Shown here: positions 20,967-30,071 of the stretch, piece after piece
How the letters are laid out: each line of letters begins with the position of its first letter
Position numbering within the stretch: the stretch's first letter is position 1
DNA from: Viola odorata
Lineage: Eukaryota; Streptophyta; Magnoliopsida; Malpighiales; Violaceae
Direction: 5' to 3'
DNA: 64,000 bases
NCBI GenBank assembly: GCA_963691705.1
Contig: OY829545.1
Coordinates: 58,183,179-58,247,178, forward strand
The notes under the pieces: model-generated
Seen by the model: the letters and a program-made list of their open reading frames with translations, nothing else
Databases searched by the model: none
What the model was told of the DNA's origin: nothing
Position numbers and translations under genes: made by a program

Positions 20967-23256
20967 AGAAACGGCAGAGCACCGTTTGAATGTAGACCCG
21001 AATGCAAAGCCAGTGCAGCAAAAGCGGCAATCTTTCTCGAAAGAAAAGGCAGACGCTATCGAGAAGGAGGTGGCCAAACTCCTCAAGGCAGGCTTCATTA
21101 GGGAAGTCCAGTACCCTCCTTGGTTGGCCAATCCGGTAGTTGTGCCCAAGCCTAACGGGGAGTGGAGAATGTGTATTGACTTTACAGACTTGAATGAAGC
21201 ATGCCCGAAAGACTGCTATCCACTTCCTCGAATCGAGCAGTTGGTAGACCAAACGGCGTGGTATGAGTACTTAAGTTCGCTAGACGCCAATTCTGGTTAC
21301 CACCAGATTCCGATGGCGGTAGAGGACGAAGAGAAAATAGCTTTCATAACCCCGAAAGTGACCTACTGTTACACAGCCATGCCGTTTGGGTTAAAGAATG
21401 CGGGAGCAACTTTTCAGAGGACAACAAACAAAATTTTCGAAGCCCAAATTGGGAAAAATATGGAGGTATACGTTGATGACATGCTGATAAAGAGTAGAAG
21501 TTTTGAGGCGCATTTGGCAGACTTGAAAGAAGCATTTGAGGTTATGAACCGATACGGGATGAAAGTTAACCCCAAAAAATGCTTGTTTGCATTCCAAACG
21601 GGTAAATTTCTAGGCTACGTTGTTAGCCGGAAGGGTATTCAGCCGAATCCGTCGAAACTGCGCGCGGTTCATGATATGATATCACCGCGTAACGTAAAGG
21701 AGGTGCAGAGGCTTACTGGAAGGGTTATTGCGTTGAGTCGGTTTATATCCAAGCAGGGTGAAAGGTGTTTGCCTTTTTTCAAACTAATCAGAAAGAAGGC
21801 CCCGTTTGGATGGACGGAGGAATGTGAGAAGGCTTTCGTTGAGTTAAAAGAGTATCTATCGTCAGATCTATTGCTCACCTGGCCAAAAGAGGGGGATACG
21901 TTGTATTTATATTTGGGAGTGCCTGAGGAGGTCGTTAGCGCGGTACTTGTGCGTGACGATGAAGGAATCCATCGACCCGTTTGTTTCGTGAGTAGAATCC
22001 TGAAAGACGCGGAGCTGAGGTATGGCCGAATAGAGAAGGTAGTGTATGCTTTGGTGCAGGCAACAAGAAAAATGAACTGGTATTTTCAGGCATATTTGGT
22101 CGTTGTGTTGACGAACATGCCTCTGAAGCGAATACTCAAGAAACCCGAAATATCCGGTAGAATGGTGATATGGGCTTTTGAATTGGAGCAATACGGTTTG
22201 CGTTACCAAACACGCCCGTCAATCAAGGCTCAGGCTTTAGCGGACTTTGTGGCTGAATGCACGTTTCCAGAGACGCCCTCGATAGAGCAAGAGGCAACGG
22301 TTAACGACCTTTCTCTGCAAATGGAGACATATGGAGACACATGGACTATTCACGTCGATGGGGCAAAAAATCAGGAGTCGGCAGGAGCAGGCATTATCAT
22401 CACTGGACCAGATGGGGTCTAGATGAGATATGCCCTGAGAATTTTGAAACCACTCTCTAACAATGCAGCCGAGTATGAGGCGTTGCTTACAGGGTTGCGC
22501 ATTGGGAAGGAATTGAGTACCAGAGGAGTTCATAGCCAGGAAGAAAGTGGCGATCTCCGTTTGAGAATCCATGGGGATTCTAAGTTGGTAGCGGACCAGG
22601 TTAATGGTGTTTCGCAGGCTAAAAACCCCATGATGATCCGGTCTTTAGAAAAGGTGCAGAAAGAGTTGGTAGCAATCAAAGAGATGGGGATCCGGGTTGA
22701 CATCGAGCATCTTCCGCGAGAGGAGAATTCAGAGGCAGATGAAATGGAAAAGTTAGCTGCTGATCCGGTAGCAGTCATGCCAAAGGATGTCTTGATAGAG
22801 GAAATATTGATGCCATCGTTCCTGGAGGAACAATTATCCTTGTGTGTTGCAACGGGTGAAAGCGATTGGCGAGTACCGGTTATTGATTACCTTAAGCATG
22901 GTAGGTTACCGGAGGATAGCAAGGAAGCAAAGAAAATATTGAAACGGGCAGATAGATGTTCTCTGTATAACGATGAGCTCATTCGTCGTTGTTTTACTCA
23001 TCCCGCCGCCAAGTGTATCTTAGAAGAAGAAGGTCAATACGTGCTAAGGGAAATTCATGAAGGCATTTGTGGGATGCATGTGTCAGGGGGAACCATGGCA
23101 GCGCAGGTATTACGACTGGGGTTCTATTGGCCCACGATAAGAAGGGACTGTGACCAATTTGTGCGCACATGTAAAAAGTGTCAAGAGTTTGCAAGAATTC
23201 CAAGACAGCCAGCGGCAGACATAACGGGGTTAATCAGTCCGTGTCCGTTTGCTTAG
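20967..23256 (+). pseudogene. Element 4 pol, part 1: RT, RNase H, archaeal-type RNase H, integrase zinc finger
   Basis: The frame resumes right after the duplication. RT is at about 21110-21680, with WRMCIDFTDLNEACPKDCYPLP and the catalytic box YVDD (21469-21480). A degenerate classical RNase H is at about 21880-22260. The archaeal-type RNase H is at 22345-22770 (HVDGAKNQESAGAG, NAAEYEALLTGL, IHGDSKLV). The integrase HHCC finger is at 23040-23190 (HEGICGMH, CKKC). In-frame TAG stops occur at 22420-22422 and 23254-23256. There is a short extra segment in the second RNase H (about 22516-22553). Confidence 0.87.
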
Positions 23257-24124
23257 TGGGGAATAGATATTTTGGGACCGTTTCTGAAATCTCGATCTCA
23301 GTTGGAGTATGTGATAGTCGCGGTAGATTACTTCACTAAGTAGGCGGAAGCAAGGCCATTAGCAAGGATAACGGCCGAAATGGCATGACGCTTCTTTTTG
23401 ACTCAAGTTGTCTACCGGTTTGGAATTCCTCGAGTTCTCATCAGTGATAACGGTACTCAGTTCAAAAGCAAGTATTTTCAAGGAAAATGTCAGTCCTTGG
23501 CTATTGAACAGAGGTTTACGTTGGTAGCACACCCGCAGACAAATGGTCAAACCAAAGTGATGAACAGAACAATCTTGAGTGGAATCAAGAAGAACTTGGA
23601 GGGTACACGTAGAAGGTGGGTGGATGAGTTGCCCAACGTCATGTGGGCTTACCGGATGACAGAAAACGAGCACAGGAGAGACACCATTCGCGTTGACCTA
23701 TGGAATCGAGGCAGTGACTCCGGTAGAATTGGGAGTCATTAGTTTGCGAGTAGAACATTTTGAGGAGGAGCGAAATCAGGAATTGCTGCAAGCACAACTT
23801 GATTTGCTACCGGAACTTCGAGAGCAGGCGTTCCTGAAGAACCTGCATTATAAGCGCAAGATGACGAAGTATCACAACCGAAAAGTGAAGGAGCGGTTGC
23901 TAAAGTTGGGAGATCTGGTTCTGCGCAGCAGACAAGCAGCAGGACGGGAAATGAGAAAATTGAGTCCTAATTGGGATGGGCCGTACCGGGTCACACGAGT
24001 TGTGGGTAGGGGCGCATATCATCTGGAAGAAGAAGACGGTACCCCGTTACCCAACTCCTGGAACATTGTTAACTTAAAATTATATCATCCAAGAGCGGAT
24101 GTGTTGTTTGTACTTTCTGAATAA
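23257..24124 (+). pseudogene. Element 4 pol, part 2: integrase core and C-terminus
   Basis: It continues with WGIDILGPF (first Asp kept) and stops near 23341 and 23383. The core then follows, with ISDNGTQF (second Asp). The third catalytic position, normally Glu before VxNRT, is Lys (codon 23554-23556). A one-base frameshift lies near 23670. The C-terminal domain at 23690-24124 ends in the usual WDGPYRV...NIVNLKLYHP. Integrase activity is lost both by the breaks and by the Glu-to-Lys change. Confidence 0.87.
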
Positions 24125-24265
24125 ATAAGTAACACCGTGGACGTAGGCATTTTTGGCTGAACCACGTTAAAAAATATGCGTGTATATGGGTTATTTATTT
24201 TGTGCAGGATAGGAGGCAGTACGCAGTGAGGCTTCTAGGATCTGTCTCATTCGTGTTACAACGAT
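24125..24265 (+). other. Post-pol region of element 4 with GTGGACGTAGGC motif
   Basis: ACCGTGGACGTAGGC (24135-24149) and GAACCACGTTAAAA (24159-24172) lie just after integrase and contain CGTGG/CCACG, which could pair. I recall similar GTGGACGTAGGC...GAACCACG words at the same place in other plant retrotransposons. Its role is not known to me. Confidence 0.4.
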
Positions 24266-24271
24266 GATGAT

Positions 24272-24790
24272 ATTACCGGTCTTTTGAGAGGACGGTAATA
24301 GGACAAAAGCCACATGAGGATCCATCTTCATCTTTGTTAAGATGAGTGCATGGTAGTGACGGTCCTTGGGGGTGTTACCGGTCTTTTTAGAAGACGGTAA
24401 CATGGTCCATTGTAAAAACAAAAAGCCTCATGAGGATCCATCTTCATCTTTGTTAAGATGAGTGCATGGTAGTGACGGTCCTTGGGGGTGTTACCGGTCT
24501 TTTCAGAAGGCGGTAACATGGTCCATTGTAAAAACAAAAAGCCTCATGAGGATCCATCTTCATCTTTGTTAAGATGAGTGCATGGTAGTGACGGTCCTTG
24601 GGGGTGTTACCGGTCTTTTCAGAAGACGGTAACATGGTCCATTGTAAAAACAAAAAGCCTCATGAGGATCCATCGTCATCCGTGTTAAATATGAGTGTAT
24701 GGTAGTGACGGTCCTTGGGGGTGTTACCGGTCCTTGGAGAAGTCAGTAACACTGTCCATTGTAAAAATAAAAAGCCTCGTGAGAACCCCG
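24272..24790 (+). repeat. 116-bp tandem array in element 4 3' region
   Basis: About 4.5 copies; unit boundaries at 24318, 24434, 24550 and 24666. Each unit has two inverted repeats. One joins GTTACCGGTCTT and AAGACGGTAAC (11 pairs, one bulged G, 5-base loop). The other is TCATCTT-TGTT-AAGATGA. The leading partial copy has ATTACCG/CGGTAAT, so the outer pair changed on both sides. The last copy is degenerate. Confidence 0.88.
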
Positions 24791-24889
24791 TTCGGGCCCA
24801 TTTTTTCGTTTGGGCTCCTGGTAACAGAGTCCATTTTAAAATGGTGATGGTAGTATGACCATTTTCTGTTGACGGACAGAGTAGTTGGT

Positions 24890-25025
24890 GCAAACGGAAA
24901 GAAAGAATTTATTCTTTGTCTGTTTTTACAGGTGGTGCAAACGCAGTTTTGCACACGGAAAGAAAGAATTTGTTCTTTTTCTGTTTTTGCAGGTGGTGCA
25001 AACACAGTTTTGCACGTGGAAAGAG
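24890..25025 (+). repeat. About 65-bp repeat with GTGCAAA/TTTGCAC hairpins
   Basis: Two and a half copies of a module with GGTGCAAAC, GGAAAGAAAGAATTTGTTC and a CTGTTTTTGCAGGTGG tail. GTGCAAA...TTTGCAC and AAAGAA-TTTG-TTCTTT are inverted repeats within it. It lies between the 116-bp array and the antisense ORF. Confidence 0.7.
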
Positions 25026-25381
25026 AAATAAGCAGATTGTGCAAGGAAGTAGGCACAATTTGTTTTGAGTTAAAAATGTAACAGAGATTCTGCTAGAAGA
25101 AATTAAAGTATAATGGAATGGCAGCAAGGGAGTAACGATGCAAAGTTATAATAAGAGAAAGTTTAGTACATCCGGTAGCATAAGTAGCTACAAAAATCCT
25201 ACTAAAAACTAGAAGAGTAAAAGGAAGTCAAGATGTTGGGGGAGGTTGTTGATCTTCAGCCATCGCATTGCCGTCTGCACTAGGGTTGCCGGCACCATCA
25301 GTCGCACTCGGATCACCAGCCTCATTAGGTGTTTCGGCACCTTTAACAGGATCGGTCTCTGTACCGTCATAATCTTCATCA

Positions 25382-26419
25382 TCATTTCCCCACCTCGACG
25401 TCGTCTTCTGCGTCCTCAGAATCAGCTAAGTCGTCGTCATCATCGAGAGGAGCATTGACGATTTCTTCAGTAAGTGCCCGGCACCTGGAGTCTGCATATT
25501 CCCCGGCCCTGATAGCGTCAAAATTGATAGGACCATAGTAATCCACGCAACCGGTAATGACCGCACGGGCAGTAGCATTTCTCCAATTCATTATACGAGT
25601 AGGGACGGCATCTAGAAGCACTTGTTTTTCCGTCACATCCTTTTGAAGAGTGAACAACTCTTGGCGGCGTAAGTCCAGTTCTCGCTCCATGGACTCTTTT
25701 TGAAGAGTGAGTTGTTCTTGCAGGGAAGACACCGTTTCATTCTTCAGCTTGATATCATCAGTCAACTCTTGGACAGAGGTGGCGAGGGTTGTTTCTTTTT
25801 TCTTCGATTCCTCTAGTTCTGCCATGAGCTGGCTGATGGTGTCGTTAGCTTTTTGTTGAAGGACAGTGGCCTTGGAAAGCTTTTCCCTTAAGGATGTGAC
25901 GTCTGCATGCAGTTGGTCAAGGTAGTCCACTTGTTTGTTGTTTCGGCTGGCGACCGTCTCATACAGATATTGGGCAGTGGCCATCATGGTATAGATGGTG
26001 CTGCGGAAGTAGTCCAATTGGGCACTAAAAGGGGCCTTTTGGTAGTTGGCTCTGTCGACCTCGCAGGTCATCATCTCAGACATCAGACGACCTATTTGAA
26101 TGTCTCGGTAGCTGGGTTCGGATACCCCAAGAGCAAGGCAACTGTTCTCGGCAAAGTTTCGCAAGTCTATCTTACCCAAGGGAGCGTCAGGGAATTGAGG
26201 GTCACAAACGGTAACTTGGAGATTGGGCGGAGGAAGCACTCTGAAATCATCTACGGTGAAAGTAGGAGCAGAGGTGCCAGGAGAAAACCCAAGAACGCGG
26301 TCACCCAAGTTACTATCAGAAGGCGCTGGCCTCTTCGAGCGCCGCTTGCAAAAAAGAGGCTCTAGTTCAAAAGGGTCTTGGTCATTCGGTGCAAGGAGGT
26401 TGGTGGAAGATGTTGACAT
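25382..26419 (-). CDS. Antisense ORF of element 4, acidic coiled-coil protein (345 aa)
   Basis: Open from ATG at 26419 (protein starts MSTSSTNLLAPNDQDPF) to a stop at 25382. The frame continues upstream without another ATG. Residues about 165-290 form a long heptad-rich coiled coil (LREKLSKATVLQQKANDTIS, LQEQLTLQKESMERELDLRR). The C-terminus is very acidic (DDDDDLADSEDAEDDVE). A short basic patch, KRRSKRP, lies near residue 25. It opposes gag-pol between pol and the expected 3' LTR, the place where Retand/Grande-type elements carry an extra antisense ORF of unknown function. It has no internal stop, although pol has many. I recognise no enzymatic domain. Confidence 0.75.
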   Translation of the reverse strand: MSTSSTNLLAPNDQDPFELEPLFCKRRSKRPAPSDSNLGDRVLGFSPGTSAPTFTVDDFRVLPPPNLQVTVCDPQFPDAPLGKIDLRNFAENSCLALGVSEPSYRDIQIGRLMSEMMTCEVDRANYQKAPFSAQLDYFRSTIYTMMATAQYLYETVASRNNKQVDYLDQLHADVTSLREKLSKATVLQQKANDTISQLMAELEESKKKETTLATSVQELTDDIKLKNETVSSLQEQLTLQKESMERELDLRRQELFTLQKDVTEKQVLLDAVPTRIMNWRNATARAVITGCVDYYGPINFDAIRAGEYADSRCRALTEEIVNAPLDDDDDLADSEDAEDDVEVGK

Positions 26420-26439
26420 GGCGGTTGCAGCATTTTCAG

Positions 26440-26640
26440 GGGCGTTGATGGTAGCAGCTGAAAGCCTCACGCTCAAGCTCGTCCAGCAAAGCCTCACGCT
26501 CAAGCTCGTCACGTAGGAACACTGAAAGGTGGCTGGACAGACGCTTGCTGTGTTGGCCCGTCATTGGGCCAAGGGGCGGCAAGGGCACACGTGAAGGTGC
26601 GGCGTGCGTGCGATGCATACTAAGGTTCACATTACTGCCT
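26440..26640 (-). pseudogene. Possible C-terminal tail of a gypsy polyprotein
   Basis: Minus-strand translation gives PLGPMTGQHSKRLSSHLSVF and then DELEREALLDELEREA. The first part resembles the GPMTRxRxK tail found after integrase in some plant gypsy elements. A 27-bp direct repeat around AAAGCCTCACGCTCAAGCTC explains the doubled DELEREA. No other part of the source element is adjacent. The resemblance is by eye only. Confidence 0.3.
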
Positions 26641-27269
26641 CAACCTAACAACCCCCCCAAACTTTTAGATTTTGTAGCACAACCCTTGGCCCAGCCCAGC
26701 AGCCAGCCCTTGGCCTAGACAATACAATACCGCATTTGCCCTTCTAAGTAAATTTAAGTTGTTTACTCCACAATCTTGTACTACACAAAAAGAGCTCAGT
26801 GCAAAAGTTGGGTTATTGACCCATTTAAACTCAAGCGTGATACAACCCGTTATCCACCCATTCCCTTTGCTGCGAACTGTCTACCATGAAAACAAAACAA
26901 CCTTGTCCAAAGGAAATCACCTCTTAAAATATAGCATTTCAAAAACCTAACAATGTATAGAAGAATAAACATTTCACGTTCCAGATGGTGTGATTCTAGA
27001 GAAGGCTAAACAAGAACGCCAATCTACCAAACAAAAAACATCGCGAAACTGAAATGCTAATGGTGGTTCGTGGGAAAAAGAGTACATCACACATATATAC
27101 AACCACTATGGTGACCACATGATCAGAAGAAGAACATCAAGGTTCCCTTCAATAGCAAAACACAAGATCAAAATACTTTAACTATAGATATTTGTACAAA
27201 CTGTTCACTAGCAGGACCAACACTTACAAAAGATATATAGATATGTATCACTATACAGACACTAGTGTC
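26641..27269. other. Intergenic DNA without recognisable gene
   Basis: Moderately AT-rich, with a C-tract at 26652 and two CTTGGCC words near 26683 and 26710. Nothing coding is recognised. It may hold the left part of the hAT-like element. Confidence 0.4.
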
Positions 27270-27690
27270 CATGTGACGAATAGAGGAATCAATGAAATTG
27301 AACGTGATCTAGGATTACGTCCCAAAATGTGGGACTATTCAGTAAATCAACGTGATGAGATTCGATGTGCTTACCTAACTGTTGGTCTGTATCAACCTCG
27401 TGCTTAAAATAAGGCTTCGGAACAAAATGGAAGACGAATTTCTCACAGATAACTTGGTGATTTATATTGAAAAAGAAATTGCAGAGACTTTAAGTTTAAA
27501 CTCGATATTAGATGAATTTGTTGATTTGAAACAGTGTCCGGTATAATTCAGGTAATTTAATTAATTATACATAATACATATTAAATTTATTACTATAATA
27601 ATTATTGATGAGAATATTCATATTTTACAAGTAATTTTTTTAATCTCGCTCCCCAAGCATCGATGGCAGGCTCCGCCACTAGTTGAGAGA
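27270..27690 (+). pseudogene. Internally deleted hAT-like (TTF zinc finger / MYM-type) transposase remnant
   Basis: At 27284-27405 the translation ERDLGLRPKMWDYSVNQRDE, then IRCAYLTVGLYQPRA, matches the start of plant TTF-type zinc finger/DUF4371 proteins. At 27433-27545 FLTDNLVIYIEKEIAETLSL, then NSILDEFVDLK, matches their very C-terminus (hAT dimerisation end). The roughly 600 residues between are absent, so the gene body was deleted. GGCTCCGCCACTAG at 27670-27683 resembles the terminal sequence of such elements. I did not find the matching left end. Family assignment is from memory of these proteins. Confidence 0.55.
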
Positions 27691-27699
27691 TCCTTAGCT

Positions 27700-28210
27700 T
27701 TCTATCAATTAGGTTATCTTAGATTTGCTAAGGGGGGGTCCAAGTGCATAATTGTTAGTTCGATTCATTGTTGTTCTTCGGCATTGTATTTCTCATCCTT
27801 GTGAAGTCCAACCCCAAAATTGAAATAGATTTTTTTTGTCCATGATAGATGAGTTCTTACTTCTTTCTTCATTTTTTATTTTATTTTATTTCTTAGATCT
27901 CTTTACTTTTAGTGTATGGTGCATTGTATTTTGGCATGCTTGGTATTGCATTTTGGTGCAACAAAACCCAAACTTTTAGCTTTTTGGTGGCAATCACAAA
28001 TCATAATTTGTTTGAATTTAGTAGCGAGTACTATAAATTTGAAAAGATAATTCATTCTAAGGCAATGAAATTCACGCAAACACATTCTTATTGTTGTGTG
28101 AGTGAAATCATATTTCTTTTAATTCACTTTCTAAACCCTAAATCTTACAAATTTAAATATATATTTTTATAAAAAAAGTTATGAATAAATAACACCGTGC
28201 ATGGTGCGAA
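27700..28210. other. AT-rich spacer, no feature seen
   Basis: Low GC, no ORF with recognisable similarity, no clear repeat. The longest frame (86 codons at 27912-28172) lacks any known motif. Confidence 0.5.
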
Positions 28211-28213
28211 CGT

Positions 28214-29065
28214 GTCACGACCCTACTATTTTAAGGCTCGTGCGACGCCTAGATCTTATATCTAGGCCAGCATTTTCCCGACCCTTGACAGTAATCTCCA
28301 AGAGCCCTTAAATAAACTCTAGTTCCAACACATCTCATGACAAGATCTAGCATCAGCTCGCATCCATCACTTAAGGCTTGGTCGAACCCAAGACCAATGC
28401 CCACGTTATTCGCCACTCTCGAGCACACGCGCAACTCTGGTAAGGCCTCTTTACCCTCGGTCCTCACCAAGGCCGCTCGTGCACTTCTCATAAGAAAGGT
28501 TTCTCTTGTCCTCGGCTAGCACTCACTCCCAGGACAAGCAAGACTTTCTCGATCTTTCAACACACACTCGCTTGGCCTCTCGGCCACGCTCGCATGCGAC
28601 TCTCAGCCATATTCCCATGTGTCTCGAGGCCACGCTCGAGCATGTCATAGGTTGAGCTCTCTCATCTCGGTCTATGCTCACCCTTAACATAGGGCGAGAC
28701 CTTCATTCAATCTCAAACCTGTAGATAGAACTTTCGTAGCCACACTCGTTATCCCGAATCCAACCTCGTCCCTCTTAAGACATCATACTACTAGCTCTCA
28801 AAACGGACTTAGCTAGAAGTGGCCATGATAGACAAGCCATCATGGTAGCGCCCATTCCATGACACGAAATATTCGCTCGCACGCCTATGTCGCAATGCAT
28901 AAGAGAAGCTCACTTAGACAAGCATACTCTAGTATCTTATCCTGGGAAAGATGGAGAGCCTTTATACCCAAAAGACTTCCTTTCACATAACCGATAAGGG
29001 ACGATCCGTCAAATCCTTACGTACACAACACGTCTCAGGGCCACTGTTAAGACTAGGCTTGAACA
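28214..29065. repeat. LTR-like block (unclassified)
   Basis: A GC-richer island between AT-rich flanks begins TGTCACGACCC, a common opening of plant LTRs, and could end near CTTGAACA at about 29065. It has TTTATACC (28956-28963) as a weak TATA, many short CTCG/CACGCTCG words and no coding potential. No partner copy or flanking duplication is found, so it could be a solo LTR or another GC-rich repeat. Confidence 0.3.
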
Positions 29066-29980
29066 CCAAGACCTAGACCTTAATAGAACGTGTACTTAGT
29101 ACATAAAATAAATGTAAGTTCTTACATATACACTGTAAAACATATAAAGTATTCCAAGAAATTGAAACACAAATAAATACATCAGAAAGTAAATCAGAAA
29201 TTTTATATTTAACACTATAAATGGTAGGAAAAAGTACAAAGATTGTCTTATGATACGTACTTATATCATTATTATTGTTACTAGTCTTGGGGTCTATTTG
29301 GAATTGCGTTCTACTTTTTCCCACCATAAATCTAGTAGCCAAGATCGCTCTTGGTATAGCCATCAAAGTATATGCTTTATTGCACCAATTATATTATAAT
29401 TACTTATTATTTATGCATAACATGTGATCATTTACAGTTTTACACAATACATAATTATTTTGACAATTAAAACACTAACGTATAAAAACTTTAAAAAAAA
29501 AATTAAGAATGCAACTAACCTTAATTTGCCACAACTCACTATCAATATTTATAGACACTTCCAATTGACATTTGTAAACAAAATGAACAACTTGTAAGCA
29601 CTTATGTAGAGTATCATGCAACCTTTTAAAATGTTCAATATCATTGATGTCTTTTAAAGTTCAAAATAACTTGTATTAAAATAAACAAATTAACTATGCA
29701 CATTAAATTAATTTAATAGTGGAAATGAAAGTTTTAAAGTTACATATCATAATTGCATTAAAATAAATAAATTAATTGAGCACATAAAAAAAAAATTATC
29801 TAAAACATTAATCGAAAGAAAAACCATCGTATATATATATGCCACATGTCTAACACATTAGAAATTTTAGAATGACACATGACATAACGAGCAACCAATA
29901 GAGAATAAGATTGAAGCCAAATTAATTTGTTTTTATTTTCAAAAATACATATTCAAAGTCGATAATACAAACGAATCTTC

Positions 29981-30015
<35 letters not shown>

Positions 30016-30071
30016 AAGAAAGGAAACGTATCTCCAACAAAGAGGCAGCCAAAACGAACATGTAACTTACT
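29066..30071. other. AT-rich intergenic DNA with TA microsatellite and repeat unit
   Basis: No gene is seen. A (TA)n tract lies at about 29985-30011. At 30028-30071 the words ATCTCCAACAAAGAGGCAGCC and CATGTAACTTACTTA match tandem units found again at 33145-33400, on the other side of the Harbinger insertion. Confidence 0.55.

Larger units (their letters stand above)
17774..26450 (+). mobile_element. Element 4: Tat/Retand-like gypsy element lacking its 3' LTR
   Basis: Order: 5' LTR, primer-binding site, gag-protease, RT, RNase H, archaeal-type RNase H, integrase, tandem-repeat 3' region, antisense ORF. The dual RNase H and an extra antisense ORF between pol and the 3' LTR are known for the Retand/Grande/RIRE2 group. 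No copy of the 17774-18250 LTR is found after 24124, so the right end is missing. The end at about 26450 is an estimate from the end of the antisense ORF. Pol carries several stops and frameshifts. Confidence 0.82.
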
